Positions 8,312 through 18,661 of a stretch of 64,000 nucleotides of DNA are shown one piece after another (within the stretch, counting starts at the first letter, position 1; each line of letters starts with the position of its first letter). The position numbers and the translations under genes were made by a program. Origin of the DNA: Mycolicibacterium hodleri (GTDB lineage: Bacteria; Actinomycetota; Actinomycetes; Mycobacteriales; Mycobacteriaceae). The stretch spans positions 310,001 to 374,000 of the forward strand of contig NZ_RCZG01000004.1 in NCBI RefSeq assembly GCF_006439015.1. Reading direction: 5' to 3'. The notes under the pieces were generated by a model. The model was not told where the DNA came from. It searched no databases and was given only the letters and a program-made list of their open reading frames with translations.

Positions 8312-8965
8312 ATGGCACGCAAAGGCATTCTGGGCACCAAGCTGGGCATGACGCAGGTGTTCGACGAGAACAACAAGGTCGTCCCAGTCACGGTCGTCAA
8401 GGCCGGCCCCAACGTGGTGACCCGCATCCGCACCACCGAGCGCGACGGCTACAGCGCCGTGCAACTCGCCTACGGCGAGATCAGCCCGCGCAAGGTCAAC
8501 AAGCCGGTCACCGGTCAGTACGCCGTCGCCGGGGTCAACCCCCGCAGGCACCTGGCCGAGTTCCGGCTCGAAGACGAGGCAGCCGCCGCCGACTACGAGG
8601 TCGGCCAAGAGTTGACCGCCGAGATCTTCGCCGACGGAAGCTTCGTCGACGTCACCGGCACGTCCAAGGGCAAGGGCTTCGCAGGCACCATGAAGCGCCA
8701 CGGCTTCAAGGGCCAGGGCGCCGCCCACGGCGCACAGGCAGTGCACCGTCGACCCGGCTCGATCGGTGGCTGCGCCACCCCGGGCCGTGTCTTCAAGGGC
8801 ACGCGCATGTCCGGCCGGATGGGTAGCGACAAAATTACGACGCAGAACCTGAAGGTGCACAAGGTCGACGCCGAGAACGGTGTGCTGTTGATCAAGGGCG
8901 CCATTCCTGGCCGCAACGGTGGGCTCGTCGTAGTCCGCACTGCGATCAAAAGAGGTGAGAAGTAA
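8312..8965 (+). CDS. rplC: 50S ribosomal protein L3
   Basis: 217 residues, full length. It starts [20 protein letters not shown] and contains the L3 hallmark [20 protein letters not shown] and [19 protein letters not shown], the extension that reaches towards the peptidyl-transferase centre. The stop codon shares a base with the start of rplD (TAATG), so the two are translationally coupled. Confidence 0.98.
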   Translation: MARKGILGTKLGMTQVFDENNKVVPVTVVKAGPNVVTRIRTTERDGYSAVQLAYGEISPRKVNKPVTGQYAVAGVNPRRHLAEFRLEDEAAAADYEVGQELTAEIFADGSFVDVTGTSKGKGFAGTMKRHGFKGQGAAHGAQAVHRRPGSIGGCATPGRVFKGTRMSGRMGSDKITTQNLKVHKVDAENGVLLIKGAIPGRNGGLVVVRTAIKRGEK

Positions 8966-9633
8966 TGGCTGACAAGACCATTGACGTCCGTACCCCGGCC
9001 GGCAAGAAGGACGGCAGCGTCGAGTTGCCGGCAGTCCTTTTCGACGTCGAGCCCAACATCGCGCTCATGCACCAGGTGGTGACGGCCCAGTTGGCCGCCA
9101 AGCGCCAGGGCACGCACTCGACCAAGACCCGCGCCGAGGTCTCCGGCGGCGGCAAGAAGCCGTACCGCCAGAAGGGCACCGGCCGCGCCCGTCAGGGTTC
9201 GACGCGTGCGCCGCAGTTCACCGGCGGTGGCATCGTGCACGGCCCGAAGCCGCGTGACTACAGCCAGCGGACCCCGAAGAAGATGATCGCCGCCTCCCTG
9301 CGCTGCGCTCTCTCTGATCGGGCCCGCAACGACCGGATCATCGCGATCACCGAGCTGATCAGCGGTCAGACGCCCTCGACGAAGACGGTCAAGGCGTTCC
9401 TCGGAACGTTGACCGATCGCCGCAAGGTGCTGGTCGTCATCGGCCGCAGCGACGAGGTTGGCGCCAAGAGCGTGCGCAATCTGCCAGGCGTGCGGGTGAT
9501 CTCGCCGGATCAGCTCAATACCTACGACGTGCTCGACGCCGATGATCTGGTGTTCAGCGTCGAGGCGCTGAACGCCTTCATCCAGGCGCACAGCGTCGAC
9601 AAGGAAGCCGACAAGGAAGAGGTTTCGGCCTGA
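8965..9633 (+). CDS. rplD: 50S ribosomal protein L4
   Basis: 222 residues. The loop [22 protein letters not shown] is the L4 extension lining the exit tunnel, where macrolide-resistance changes map in other bacteria; it looks wild type. L4 binds 23S rRNA early in assembly. It overlaps the rplC stop and the rplW start by one base each. Confidence 0.98.
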   Translation: MADKTIDVRTPAGKKDGSVELPAVLFDVEPNIALMHQVVTAQLAAKRQGTHSTKTRAEVSGGGKKPYRQKGTGRARQGSTRAPQFTGGGIVHGPKPRDYSQRTPKKMIAASLRCALSDRARNDRIIAITELISGQTPSTKTVKAFLGTLTDRRKVLVVIGRSDEVGAKSVRNLPGVRVISPDQLNTYDVLDADDLVFSVEALNAFIQAHSVDKEADKEEVSA

Positions 9634-9935
9634 TGGCGACCGTCACTGACCCCCGCGACATCATCCTGGCGCCGGTGATCTCCGAGAAGTCCTACGGGCT
9701 GATCGAGGACAACACCTACACGTTCGTGGTGCACCCGGATTCGAACAAGACGCAGATCAAGATAGCGATCGAGAAGATCTTCAGCGTCAAGGTCGATTCG
9801 GTGAACACGTTGAACCGACAGGGCAAGCGCAAGCGCACCCGCAGCGGTTACGGCCAGCGCAAGAGCACCAAGCGCGCCATCGTGACCCTGTCCGCGGGTA
9901 GCAAGCCCATCGACCTGTTCGGAGCACCGGCGTAA
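9633..9935 (+). CDS. rplW: 50S ribosomal protein L23
   Basis: 100 residues with [21 protein letters not shown] and [21 protein letters not shown]23 lies at the exit of the peptide tunnel and docks trigger factor and SRP. Its ATG overlaps the rplD stop (TGATG). Confidence 0.98.
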   Translation: MATVTDPRDIILAPVISEKSYGLIEDNTYTFVVHPDSNKTQIKIAIEKIFSVKVDSVNTLNRQGKRKRTRSGYGQRKSTKRAIVTLSAGSKPIDLFGAPA

Positions 9936-9967
9936 CCGCCGGCGGAAGCACAGAGGACTAGACAGAC

Positions 9968-10804
9968 ATGCCTTTACGCAAGTACAAGCCGACGACCCCC
10001 GGTCGTCGCGGGTCCAGCGTCTCCGACTTCGCCGAGGTCACTCGGTCGACGCCGGAGAAGTCGCTGATTCGCCCGCTGCACAGCACCGGTGGCCGTAACG
10101 CACACGGACGCATCACCACCCGTCACAAGGGTGGCGGCCACAAGCGCGCCTACCGCGTGATCGACTTCCGTCGCCACGACAAGGACGGCGTCGACGCCAA
10201 GGTCGCGCACATCGAGTACGACCCCAACCGCACCGCGAACATCGCACTGCTGCACTACGTCGACGGCGAGAAGCGCTACATCATCGCGCCGCAGGGACTG
10301 TCGCAGGGCGACCGCATCGAGCAGGGGCCGAACGCCGACATCAAGCCCGGCAACAACCTTCCGCTGCGCAACATCCCCGCCGGTACCGTCATCCACGCCG
10401 TGGAGCTGCGACCGGGCGGTGGCGCCAAGATGGGCCGCTCGGCCGGTGTCAGCATCCAGCTGCTCGGCAAGGAAGGCAGCTACGCGACGTTGCGCATGCC
10501 CAGCGGTGAGATCCGCCGCGTCGACGTGCGCTGCCGCGCCACCGTCGGTGAGGTCGGCAACGCCGAGCAGGGAAACATCAACTGGGGCAAGGCCGGACGC
10601 ATGCGGTGGAAGGGCAAGCGCCCCACCGTTCGCGGTGTCGTGATGAACCCGGTCGATCACCCGCACGGCGGTGGTGAGGGTAAGACCTCCGGTGGCCGTC
10701 ACCCGGTCAGCCCGTGGGGCAAGCCCGAAGGCCGTACCCGTAAGAACAAGCCGAGCGACAAGCTCATCGTCCGACGCCGGCGCACCGGCAAGAACAAGCG
10801 CTAG
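9968..10804 (+). CDS. rplB: 50S ribosomal protein L2
   Basis: 278 residues, usual length. It shows the L2 core [20 protein letters not shown] and the C-terminal [13 protein letters not shown] signature with the conserved His needed for peptidyl-transferase assembly. It follows rplW by 32 bases and precedes rpsS by 12. Confidence 0.98.
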   Translation: MPLRKYKPTTPGRRGSSVSDFAEVTRSTPEKSLIRPLHSTGGRNAHGRITTRHKGGGHKRAYRVIDFRRHDKDGVDAKVAHIEYDPNRTANIALLHYVDGEKRYIIAPQGLSQGDRIEQGPNADIKPGNNLPLRNIPAGTVIHAVELRPGGGAKMGRSAGVSIQLLGKEGSYATLRMPSGEIRRVDVRCRATVGEVGNAEQGNINWGKAGRMRWKGKRPTVRGVVMNPVDHPHGGGEGKTSGGRHPVSPWGKPEGRTRKNKPSDKLIVRRRRTGKNKR

Positions 10805-10816
10805 GAGTATCCAGCG

Positions 10817-11098
10817 ATGCCACGCAGCCTGAAGAAGGGCCCGTTCGTCGACGACCACCTCCTGAAGAAGGTCGACGTCCAGAACGAGAAGAAGACGAAG
10901 CAGGTCATCAAGACCTGGTCCCGTCGGTCGACCATCATTCCCGACTTCATCGGACACACCTTCGCCGTCCACGACGGTCGCAAGCATGTCCCGGTGTTCG
11001 TCTCGGAGGCCATGGTTGGACACAAGCTGGGCGAGTTCGCCCCGACCCGCACGTTCAAGGGTCACATCAAAGACGACCGGAAAGCGAAGCGGCGGTAA
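10817..11098 (+). CDS. rpsS: 30S ribosomal protein S19
   Basis: 93 residues, [20 protein letters not shown], with [22 protein letters not shown]19 forms a complex with S13 in the 30S head and contacts the A-site tRNA. The stop overlaps the rplV ATG by one base. Confidence 0.98.
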   Translation: MPRSLKKGPFVDDHLLKKVDVQNEKKTKQVIKTWSRRSTIIPDFIGHTFAVHDGRKHVPVFVSEAMVGHKLGEFAPTRTFKGHIKDDRKAKRR

Positions 11099-11655
11099 TG
11101 ACGACGACAACTCAGTCGACTGAGTATCCCAGCGCCGTAGCCTCGGCGCGCTTCGTGCGCGTCTCGGCCTCCAAGGCGCGCCGTGTGATCGACCTGGTGC
11201 GCGGCAAGTCCGTCGCCGAGGCGCTCGACATCCTCCGGTGGGCGCCCCAGGGCGCCAGTGAGCCCGTCGCCAAGGTCATCGCGAGTGCAGCGGCCAACGC
11301 CCAGAACAACGATGGACTGGATCCGTCGACCCTCGTGGTCGCGACCATCCACGCAGATGAGGGCCCGACGGCCAAGCGCATTCGGCCGCGCGCCCAGGGG
11401 CGTGCATTCCGAATCCGAAAGCGCACCAGCCACATCACGGTGATCGTGGAAAGCAGGCCGGCGAGGGAACGTGGGGGCAGGAGCGCCTCGACATCAGCGG
11501 CATCTGCGTCGTCCACCCGGGCACGTCGTGCACAGGGCAGCAAGGCAGCCGCCACTGCTCCCGCCAAGAAGGCGCCCGCCAAGAAGGCGTCGCCCGAGAA
11601 GGCTTCGTCCGACAAGGGCTCGGCGACTTCTGATTCGAAGGGAGGCTCGGAGTAG
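11098..11655 (+). CDS. rplV: 50S ribosomal protein L22 with long C-terminal tail
   Basis: 185 residues, about 70 more than E. coli L22. Residues about 12-120 are the normal domain ([39 protein letters not shown]). The remaining tail is low-complexity Ala/Lys/Ser ([20 protein letters not shown]) and presumably disordered; mycobacterial L22 proteins are known to carry such tails. The stop overlaps the rpsC GTG by one base. Confidence 0.97.
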   Translation: MTTTTQSTEYPSAVASARFVRVSASKARRVIDLVRGKSVAEALDILRWAPQGASEPVAKVIASAAANAQNNDGLDPSTLVVATIHADEGPTAKRIRPRAQGRAFRIRKRTSHITVIVESRPARERGGRSASTSAASASSTRARRAQGSKAAATAPAKKAPAKKASPEKASSDKGSATSDSKGGSE

Positions 11656-12551
11656 TGGGCCAGAAGATCAATCCCCACGGCTTCCGCCTCGGCATCACCA
11701 CCGACTGGAAGTCCCGCTGGTACGCAGACAAGCAGTACGCGGACTACGTCAAGGAAGACGTGGCGATCCGTCGTCGGCTGTTCGCGCCGTTCGTCATTCC
11801 GGGCGAGCGCAACGTCGAGCTGGAGCGGGCCGGCGTCGCCAAGGTGGAGATCGAACGCACCCGCGATCGGGTTCGTGTCGACATCCACACTGCGCGACCC
11901 GGCATCGTCATCGGCCGTCGCGGTGCGGCAGCCGACAGCATCCGCGGCACGCTGGAGAAGATGACCGGCAAGCAGGTTCAGCTCAACATCCTCGAGGTGA
12001 AGAGCCCCGAGTCGGTGGCACAGTTGGTCGCCCAGGGTGTTGCCGAGCAGCTGAGCAACCGTGTCGCGTTCCGCCGTGCCATGCGCAAGGCGATCCAGTC
12101 CGCGATGCGTCAGCCGAACGTCAAGGGCATCCGGGTCCAGTGCTCGGGCCGCCTCGGCGGTGCGGAGATGAGCCGCTCGGAGTTTTACCGCGAGGGTCGG
12201 GTGCCACTGCACACGCTGCGCGCGGACATCGACTACGGGCTGTACGAAGCCAAGACCACCTTCGGCCGCATCGGCGTGAAGGTCTGGATCTACAAGGGCG
12301 ACGTCGTCGGCGGCAAGCGCGAGCTCGCTGCCCCGGCCGCCGCCGGCGCCGAGCGTCCGCGCCGTGACCGTCCGGCCGGTGCCCGCCCGAAGCGCAGCGG
12401 CGCATCGGGCACCACCGCGACGAGCACCGAGGCCGGTCGCGCGGCCAGCGAGGAAGCGCCCGTCAGCGAGAATGTAGACACGTCTGCCGCTCCCGAGGCC
12501 GTCGCGGCCCCAGAAGCAGCCGAGAGCACTACCCAGGATTCAGGGAGCTAG
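11655..12551 (+). CDS. rpsC: 30S ribosomal protein S3
   Basis: 298 residues from a GTG overlapping the rplV stop. It begins [20 protein letters not shown], has the KH domain motif [14 protein letters not shown] and the C-terminal S3 domain ([21 protein letters not shown]). About 80 extra C-terminal residues are rich in Ala, Glu and Arg, an actinobacterial extension. S3 lies at the mRNA entry tunnel. Confidence 0.98.
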   Translation: MGQKINPHGFRLGITTDWKSRWYADKQYADYVKEDVAIRRRLFAPFVIPGERNVELERAGVAKVEIERTRDRVRVDIHTARPGIVIGRRGAAADSIRGTLEKMTGKQVQLNILEVKSPESVAQLVAQGVAEQLSNRVAFRRAMRKAIQSAMRQPNVKGIRVQCSGRLGGAEMSRSEFYREGRVPLHTLRADIDYGLYEAKTTFGRIGVKVWIYKGDVVGGKRELAAPAAAGAERPRRDRPAGARPKRSGASGTTATSTEAGRAASEEAPVSENVDTSAAPEAVAAPEAAESTTQDSGS

Positions 12552-12554
12552 GCA

Positions 12555-12971
12555 ATGTTGATTCCCCGTAAGGTCAAGCACCGCAAGCAACACCACCCGA
12601 GACAGCGTGGCATTGCCAGCGGCGGCACCACGGTCAGCTTTGGTGACTACGGCATCCAGGCCCTCGGCCACGCGTACGTCACCAACCGGCAGATCGAGGC
12701 CGCTCGTATCGCCATCAACCGGCACATCAAGCGTGGCGGCAAGGTCTGGATCAACATCTTCCCGGACCGCCCGCTGACGAAGAAGCCCGCCGAGACCCGC
12801 ATGGGCTCCGGCAAGGGTTCGCCGGAGTGGTGGGTCGCCAACGTCAAGCCGGGTCGCGTGCTCTTCGAGATCAGCTACCCAGACGAGAAGGTTGCCAAGG
12901 AAGCGCTGACCCGCGCCATCCACAAGCTGCCGATCAAGGCACGCATCATTACCCGAGAGGAGCAGTTCTGA
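12555..12971 (+). CDS. rplP: 50S ribosomal protein L16
   Basis: 138 residues, [20 protein letters not shown], with the L16 signature [20 protein letters not shown]16 organises the A-site region of the 50S subunit. The stop overlaps the rpmC ATG by one base (TGATG). Confidence 0.98.
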   Translation: MLIPRKVKHRKQHHPRQRGIASGGTTVSFGDYGIQALGHAYVTNRQIEAARIAINRHIKRGGKVWINIFPDRPLTKKPAETRMGSGKGSPEWWVANVKPGRVLFEISYPDEKVAKEALTRAIHKLPIKARIITREEQF

Positions 12972-13204
12972 TGGCAGTAGGAGTTTCGCCTGGCGAACTG
13001 CGCGAGCTGACCGACGACGAGCTCGCCGCCCGTGTCCGCGAGTCGAAGGAAGAGCTCTTCAACCTTCGGTTCCAGATGGCGACCGGTCAGTTGGCCAACA
13101 ACCGTCGGCTGCGCGTCGTGCGGCAGGAGATCGCACGCGTGTACACCGTGCTTCGTGAACGTGAGTTGGGTCTGGCCTCCGGACCCGTTGGTGAGGATTC
13201 GTAA
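12971..13204 (+). CDS. rpmC: 50S ribosomal protein L29
   Basis: 77 residues from the ATG overlapping the rplP stop; a longer in-frame extension upstream lies inside rplP and is not real. It reads [20 protein letters not shown] then [19 protein letters not shown], the standard L29 two-helix protein at the tunnel exit. The stop overlaps rpsQ by one base. Confidence 0.97.
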   Translation: MAVGVSPGELRELTDDELAARVRESKEELFNLRFQMATGQLANNRRLRVVRQEIARVYTVLRERELGLASGPVGEDS

Positions 13205-13542
13205 TGGCAGAGAAGAACACCCCGAGCGCGGATGCAGCTGCGGCAACATCCAAGCAGGCCGGTGCCGCGCACACCCCGCGCACCGAGAAGCCGCGTGGAC
13301 AGCGCAAGACGCGCATCGGCTACGTGGTGAGCGACAAGATGCAGAAGACCATCGTGGTGGAGCTGGAGAACCGCTCCAAGCACCCGTTGTACGGCAAGAT
13401 CATCCGCACGACGACGAAGGTCAAGGCACACGACGAGAACGGCACCGCCGGCGTCGGTGACCGCGTGTCGCTGATGGAGACGCGGCCGCTCTCGGCGACG
13501 AAGCGCTGGCGCCTCGTCGAGGTCCTCGAGAGGGCCAAGTAG
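13204..13542 (+). CDS. rpsQ: 30S ribosomal protein S17
   Basis: 112 residues. An Ala/Thr-rich N-terminal extension of about 35 residues precedes the S17 OB-fold ([40 protein letters not shown]). It is the last gene of the S10 operon and is followed at once by a strong terminator hairpin. Confidence 0.97.
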   Translation: MAEKNTPSADAAAATSKQAGAAHTPRTEKPRGQRKTRIGYVVSDKMQKTIVVELENRSKHPLYGKIIRTTTKVKAHDENGTAGVGDRVSLMETRPLSATKRWRLVEVLERAK

Positions 13543-13558
13543 TCAATAGCATTGAGGT

Positions 13559-13592
13559 GAATCCCCGTACGCCGTTGGGTGTGCGGGGATTC
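13559..13592 (+). terminator. S10 operon terminator
   Basis: A perfect 9-bp stem, GAATCCCCG (13559-13567) with CGGGGATTC (13584-13592), and a 16-base loop lie 17 bases after the rpsQ stop. Only a short T-run follows (CCGCCGTTT). It separates the S10 operon from atsA. Confidence 0.75.
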
Positions 13593-13987
13593 CGCCGTTT
13601 GAGGGTGCCCCGGTCCAGCAGCGGGCTGGCGAGGTGTTGCGCCCTCGACCGACGAGCTCGGGAAACGCGCAACGTCTTCGCGCATCCGTCGGGGGCGAGC
13701 GGCCCTGGGCGCCAAACGGCCCGTCGACATCCGTGGAGACTCTGAGACGGCGATCTGTGCCATGCTCCAAATCGTTGCAAAGACAGGCTTTTAGAGACAG
13801 AACGATTGCTGGCTAGTCTCAGCTCTGACGGTTTCGGCTAGCTGTGTCACCGCCCGTCGGGTCAGGGCCGCTGCGATGAATCAGAAATGGCGCCATCGTC
13901 AATTTCTCAGCCTCCAGCTACGTTACGGGTGTACTCTCCGGTCGGTCGTCGACGATCCGGCGAGCCAACGACCTTAGACGGGGCGCG
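13593..13987. other. Intergenic region upstream of atsA
   Basis: 395 bases with no supported gene; short frames here overlap and lack start signals. It contains a possible atsA promoter (13791-13819) and GC-rich short inverted repeats. Confidence 0.45.
13791..13819 (+). promoter_or_regulatory. Possible atsA promoter
   Basis: TTAGAG (13791-13796) and TAGTCT (13814-13819) are 17 bases apart. This would give a leader of about 160 bases before the atsA ATG. Confidence 0.4.
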
Positions 13988-16339
13988 ATGACGAAGGAAT
14001 TCACCGGCAGGATCGAACTCGACATCCGGGATTCGGAGGCGGACTGGGGTCCATACCAGGCTCCTGTGGCGCCGCCCGAATCCCCCAACGTCCTGTATCT
14101 CGTCTGGGACGACACCGGCATCGCGACCTGGGACTGCTTCGGCGGCCTGGTCGACATGCCTGCCATGAGCCGCATCGCCGACCGTGGCGTCCGCCTCTCG
14201 CAATTCCACACCACCGCACTGTGCTCGCCCACCCGCGCCTCGTTGCTCACGGGGCGCAACGCCACCACCGTCGGGATGGCCACCATCGAGGAGTTCACCG
14301 ACGGGTTCCCGAACTGTAACGGCCGGATTCCGTCGGACACCGCACTGCTGTCCGAGGTGCTCGTCGAGAACGGGTACAACACGTACTGCGTGGGCAAGTG
14401 GCATCTGACACCCCTCGAAGAGTCCAATCTCGCTGCTACCAAACGACATTGGCCCCTATCCCGCGGTTTCGAACGGTTCTACGGCTTCATGGGCGGTGAG
14501 ACCGACCAGTGGTATCCGGAACTCGTATACGACAACCACCCCGTAGCCCCGCCGGCCACCCCGGAGCAGGGCTACCACCTGTCGAAGGACTTGGCGGACA
14601 AGACCATCGAGTTCATCCGCGACTCGAAGGTGATCGCCCCCGACAAGCCTTGGTTCAGTTATGTGTGTCCCGGTGCCGGGCACGCGCCGCATCACGTGTT
14701 CAAGGAGTGGGCCGACAAGTACGCCGGACGTTTCGACATGGGTTACGAGGCCTACCGGGAAATCGTCCTGGCAAACCAGAAGAAGCTCGGCATCGTGCCG
14801 GAGGACACCGAATTGTCGCCCGTCAACCCGTATCTGGACGTCAAGGGACCCAACGGTGAGGCGTGGCCCGACCAAGACACGGTGCGGCCGTGGGACACGC
14901 TCAACGACGAGGAGAAGCGGCTCTTCAGCCGGATGGCCGAGGTATTCGCCGGCTTCCTGTCCTACACCGACGCGCAGATCGGCCGGATCCTGGACTATTT
15001 GGAAGAGTCCGGGCAGCTCGACAACACGATCATCGTGGTCATCTCCGACAACGGTGCCAGTGGCGAGGGTGGTCCGAACGGCTCCGTCAACGAGAACAAG
15101 TTCTTCAACGGTTACATCGACACCGTCGAGGAGAGCATGCGCCTCTACGACGAACTCGGTGGACCCGAGACGTACAACCACTACCCGATCGGGTGGGCGA
15201 TGGCGTTCAACTCGCCGTACAAGTTGTTCAAGCGGTACGCCTCGCACGAGGGTGGAATCGCCGACACCGCAATCGTGTCCTGGCCCAACGGAATCGATGC
15301 GCACGGCGAGGTGCGGGACAACTATGTCAACGTCTGCGACATCACGCCCACCATCTACGACCTCCTCGGCATCACGCCTCCCGACGAGGTCGCGGGCATT
15401 GCGCAGCAGCCACTGGACGGGGTGAGTTTCAAGGCAACCCTTGATGATTCGACCGCGGAGACCGGCAAGGACACGCAGTTCTACACCATGCTCGGTACCC
15501 GCGGCATCTGGCACCGAGGCTGGTTCGCGAACACCATACACGCGGCCAGCCCGGCCGGATGGTCGCACTTCGACGACGACCGCTGGGAGCTGTTCCACAT
15601 CGAGGCCGACCGCAGCCAGTGTCACGACCTGGCCGCCGAGCAGCCGGAGAAACTCGAGGAACTCAAGGCCCTCTGGTTCGCCGAAGCGGCGAAGTACAAC
15701 GGGCTTCCGCTGGGTGATCTGAACATCTTCGAGACGTTGACCCGCTTCCGGCCCTACCTGTCCACCGATCGCAAGAGCTTCACGTACTACCCGGGCACCG
15801 CCGAGGTGGGGGTAGGCGCCGCGGTCGAGATGCGCGGCCAGTCTTTCTCCGTCCTGGCCGAGGTCGCCATCGACACCGCGGACGCGCAGGGAGTGCTGTT
15901 CAAACAGGGGGCCGGCCACGGTGGTCACGTGCTGTTCGTCCAAGACGGCAGGCTTCAGTACGTCTACAACTTCATGGGCGAGGATGAACAGAAGATCGTC
16001 GCGCCGGACGCCATGCCGTTGGGCAATCACGTCATCGGGGTCCGATATGAACGGACCGGCACCGTCGAAGGCAGTCACACGCCGCTCGGGGATGTCTCAC
16101 TATTCGTCGATGGGATGAAGGTTGCGACGAAGTCGGCGGTACGGGCACATCCGGGAAGCTTCGGCTTGGCTGGCGGCGGTATCGCCGTAGGACGCAACGG
16201 CGGTCAGGCCGTGTCCAACTCGTACACGGCCCCTTATCCGTTCACCGGTGGCACCATTGCCAAGGTGGTCGTCGACATCTCCGGCACGCCGTACGTGGAT
16301 GTCGAGCGAGAGTTGGCACGGGCCTTTTCGAAGGACTGA
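13988..16339 (+). CDS. atsA: Arylsulfatase (FGly-type)
   Basis: 783 residues. The N-terminal sulfatase domain has the metal-binding Asp pair in VWDDTG (41-42) and the signature CSPTRASLLTG, whose Cys79 is the residue oxidised to formylglycine. C-terminal residues from about 615 form a beta-rich concanavalin-A-like module (GGHVLFVQDGRLQYVYNFMG, VSLFVDGMKVATKS). No signal peptide is seen, so it should be cytosolic. It hydrolyses sulfate esters, probably for sulfur scavenging; the natural substrate is unknown. The activating FGE is encoded 76 bases downstream. M. tuberculosis has the same arrangement (Rv0711, Rv0712) between rpsQ and rplN. Confidence 0.93.
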   Translation: MTKEFTGRIELDIRDSEADWGPYQAPVAPPESPNVLYLVWDDTGIATWDCFGGLVDMPAMSRIADRGVRLSQFHTTALCSPTRASLLTGRNATTVGMATIEEFTDGFPNCNGRIPSDTALLSEVLVENGYNTYCVGKWHLTPLEESNLAATKRHWPLSRGFERFYGFMGGETDQWYPELVYDNHPVAPPATPEQGYHLSKDLADKTIEFIRDSKVIAPDKPWFSYVCPGAGHAPHHVFKEWADKYAGRFDMGYEAYREIVLANQKKLGIVPEDTELSPVNPYLDVKGPNGEAWPDQDTVRPWDTLNDEEKRLFSRMAEVFAGFLSYTDAQIGRILDYLEESGQLDNTIIVVISDNGASGEGGPNGSVNENKFFNGYIDTVEESMRLYDELGGPETYNHYPIGWAMAFNSPYKLFKRYASHEGGIADTAIVSWPNGIDAHGEVRDNYVNVCDITPTIYDLLGITPPDEVAGIAQQPLDGVSFKATLDDSTAETGKDTQFYTMLGTRGIWHRGWFANTIHAASPAGWSHFDDDRWELFHIEADRSQCHDLAAEQPEKLEELKALWFAEAAKYNGLPLGDLNIFETLTRFRPYLSTDRKSFTYYPGTAEVGVGAAVEMRGQSFSVLAEVAIDTADAQGVLFKQGAGHGGHVLFVQDGRLQYVYNFMGEDEQKIVAPDAMPLGNHVIGVRYERTGTVEGSHTPLGDVSLFVDGMKVATKSAVRAHPGSFGLAGGGIAVGRNGGQAVSNSYTAPYPFTGGTIAKVVVDISGTPYVDVERELARAFSKD

Positions 16340-16403
16340 TGACTGAACTCTCGCGGGGCCATGGCGGACGGCCCTGAGTGAACCCACGACGTCGAGATCC
16401 GCC

Positions 16404-16409
16404 TACCCT
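16404..16409 (+). promoter_or_regulatory. -10 element of the FGE gene (leaderless)
   Basis: TACCCT ends 6 bases before the ATG at 16416, consistent with a leaderless transcript; no Shine-Dalgarno sequence is present. Confidence 0.4.
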
Positions 16410-16415
16410 GGACCC

Positions 16416-17336
16416 ATGCTGACCGAGCTGGTCGGGCTGCCCGGCGGGGCCTTCCGGATGGGAACGACGAGCTTCTACCCCGAAGAGGCTCCCGTTCGCA
16501 CGGTGACCGTGTCCGCCTTCGCCGTCGAACGCCATCCCGTGACGAATGCTCAGTACGCCCGCTTCGTCGAAGACAGCGGTTACGTGACCGTCGCCGAGCG
16601 GCCTCTGGACCCGGCGCTCTACCCGGGAGTTGCGGCCGACGATCTCATGCCAGGAGCTCTGATCTTCCGACCGACCGCGGGCCCCGTCGACCTGAGGGAC
16701 TGGCGGCAGTGGTGGGAGTGGGCCCCCGGCGCTTGGTGGCGAGAGCCGTTCGGACCGGGCAGCGCCGTCGACGATCGTCTCGACCATCCCGTCGTACAGA
16801 TCTCCTACGTCGACGCCGCCGCCTACGCGCAGTGGGCGGGCCGCCGACTGCCGACGGAGGCCGAGTGGGAGTACGCGGCGCACGGCGGATCGTCGACGAC
16901 GTACGCCTGGGGTGACGAGGTGACACCCAACGGCGACCTGATGGCGAACACGTGGCAGGGCAGCTTCCCGTATCGCAACGACGGCGCGAGGGGATGGGTC
17001 GGCACGTCACCGGTCGGTGAGTTTCCGCCGAACGCGTACGGCTTGCTCGACATGATCGGCAACGTGTGGGAGTGGACGTCGACGCCGTACTCGATGCAGC
17101 GCCGCGAGGCAGCCGCGTCGTCGAAGGGCTGCTGCCCGCCGTCCGGCGGGCAGGAGCGAAGCGACCGGGGAATCCAGTTGCGCGAACCGGACCCGAGCGT
17201 GAATCAGACGCTCAAGGGCGGATCGCACCTGTGCGCGCCCGAGTACTGCCATCGCTACCGTCCGACCGCGCGGTCGTCGCAGAGCCAGGACAGCGCCACC
17301 ACCCACATCGGGTTTCGCTGCGTCGCCGGCGTCTGA
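16416..17336 (+). CDS. Formylglycine-generating enzyme (sulfatase activator)
   Basis: 306 residues of the FGE-sulfatase family. It starts MLTELVGLPGGAFRMGTTSF and has RLPTEAEWEYAAHG, DMIGNVWEWTSTPY and the active-site segment GGSHLCAPEYCHRYRP, where Cys273 and Cys278 are the copper-binding pair that oxidises the target Cys of sulfatases. The obvious client is AtsA next door. A variable loop (about residues 237-256, CPPSGGQERSDRG) is encoded by a copy of a dispersed repeat at 17143-17171, seen elsewhere in the window outside FGE. The gene is probably transcribed both from its own leaderless promoter and with atsA. Confidence 0.93.
   Translation: MLTELVGLPGGAFRMGTTSFYPEEAPVRTVTVSAFAVERHPVTNAQYARFVEDSGYVTVAERPLDPALYPGVAADDLMPGALIFRPTAGPVDLRDWRQWWEWAPGAWWREPFGPGSAVDDRLDHPVVQISYVDAAAYAQWAGRRLPTEAEWEYAAHGGSSTTYAWGDEVTPNGDLMANTWQGSFPYRNDGARGWVGTSPVGEFPPNAYGLLDMIGNVWEWTSTPYSMQRREAAASSKGCCPPSGGQERSDRGIQLREPDPSVNQTLKGGSHLCAPEYCHRYRPTARSSQSQDSATTHIGFRCVAGV
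17143..17171 (+). repeat. Dispersed GGAGCGAAGCGAC repeat inside the FGE gene
   Basis: CCGGCGGGCAGGAGCGAAGC followed by GACCGGGGA. It matches copies at 21212-21240 and, inverted, the tandem array at 33611-33745. It falls in a variable surface loop of FGE and leaves the frame open. Confidence 0.55.
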
Positions 17337-17369
17337 GCGGAAGCTTCATCCCGGCGGGCGTCGGGCGCC

Positions 17370-17375
17370 CATACT
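17370..17375 (+). promoter_or_regulatory. -10 element of the lipoprotein gene (leaderless)
   Basis: CATACT ends 6 bases before the ATG at 17382, matching the leaderless pattern of the neighbouring FGE gene. Confidence 0.4.
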
Positions 17376-17381
17376 GGGTCG

Positions 17382-18092
17382 ATGAGATTTCGGCTGGTGG
17401 CGGCTGTCATCGCCGTCGGCGTGGTCGGCGGCTGCGCGGAGACGAAGTTGGGTCATCCGATCGCCGGCCCAACCAGTGATGTCTCCGTGTCGGCCTCATT
17501 GGCCACCGCGAGCTCGACGACCTCTACATCGCAGACCGCCTCGGCCGACCCGTCGCCCCCGGAGTTCCCGACGATGGGCGTGACGCCCACCCTGCGGGAA
17601 GCGATCCCACCCGAGGCCGTGGTATGCCGCCCCACCCCTGCGCCGGGCACTCCGGCTACCGCCCAGATCGGTGACGCCGACGCGCCCAAGATCGTCGTCT
17701 CGCTGCCCGAGGGGTGGACCGCGGCCCCAGCACCGGCGGGGCTGTCCCTCACCGGGCCCGACGGCATGTCCGGCGCCGTCGACATCACCGAGACCGCTCT
17801 CGATCCCGCGACGGCCTTCGAGAAGTACTCCGACGACATCACGGCGAGCGCCCCGATCAGTAGCGTCAGCGTGCTGCCCGCCGAGAACTGCGGATACAGC
17901 GGTCAACGACTGATGGGCGTCCTGTCGGGTGGTGCCCGAGGCACGGAGAACTACGAGGACCGCATCGCCCACGTGTGGACCAATACGAAGGACTACCTGG
18001 TGGTCATCCACGTCGCGGCGGCGCAGGGATCTCCGGCCTTCGACGCTGCGACGTCGGTGTTGACGGGCGACTTCGCCATCACCATCCCGTGA
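17382..18092 (+). CDS. Lipoprotein, LpqN/LpqT-like
   Basis: 236 residues. MRFRLVAAVIAVGVVGGC is a lipoprotein signal with the lipobox VVGGC (Cys18). A Ser/Thr/Ala-rich linker follows to about residue 65. The folded part has VVSLPEGWTAAPAPAGLSLT, then NCGYSGQRLMGVL and a C-terminal ITIP. This pattern (substrate-like beta domain, early W, late Cys pair) is that of mycobacterial LpqN/LpqT/LppX-type lipoproteins. The function is unknown; a cell-wall location is expected. It follows FGE by 45 bases but has its own -10. Confidence 0.7.
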   Translation: MRFRLVAAVIAVGVVGGCAETKLGHPIAGPTSDVSVSASLATASSTTSTSQTASADPSPPEFPTMGVTPTLREAIPPEAVVCRPTPAPGTPATAQIGDADAPKIVVSLPEGWTAAPAPAGLSLTGPDGMSGAVDITETALDPATAFEKYSDDITASAPISSVSVLPAENCGYSGQRLMGVLSGGARGTENYEDRIAHVWTNTKDYLVVIHVAAAQGSPAFDAATSVLTGDFAITIP

Positions 18093-18127
18093 GAAATCCG
18101 CCGAGCTGGCGGACGTCCCGGGGCGAT

Positions 18128-18156
18128 TTGGTGCATTGCCCGTGCTCACCTACTAT
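18128..18156 (+). promoter_or_regulatory. spc operon promoter (rplN)
   Basis: TTGGTG (18128-18133), a 17-base spacer and TACTAT (18151-18156) form a strong sigma-A promoter 137 bases before rplN. The following GGGTTGCCTCGGG resembles the start of the S10 leader. Confidence 0.7.
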
Positions 18157-18292
18157 GTAGGGGTTGCCTCGGGCAGACCTCGGTGGCCGCTTTTGTTTCA
18201 CAGCGGACGCCCTGCGTGCCCTTCGGTGACGAAGACCGCGTACGACGAACAGCTTGGTGCTGCTTGTCGTGCAATCGAATCGAGGAGATCTA

Positions 18293-18661
<369 letters not shown>

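Noticed and set aside
14456..16078. 540-codon minus-strand frame inside atsA
   Set aside because: Shadow of the sulfatase gene; no start signal and no domain.
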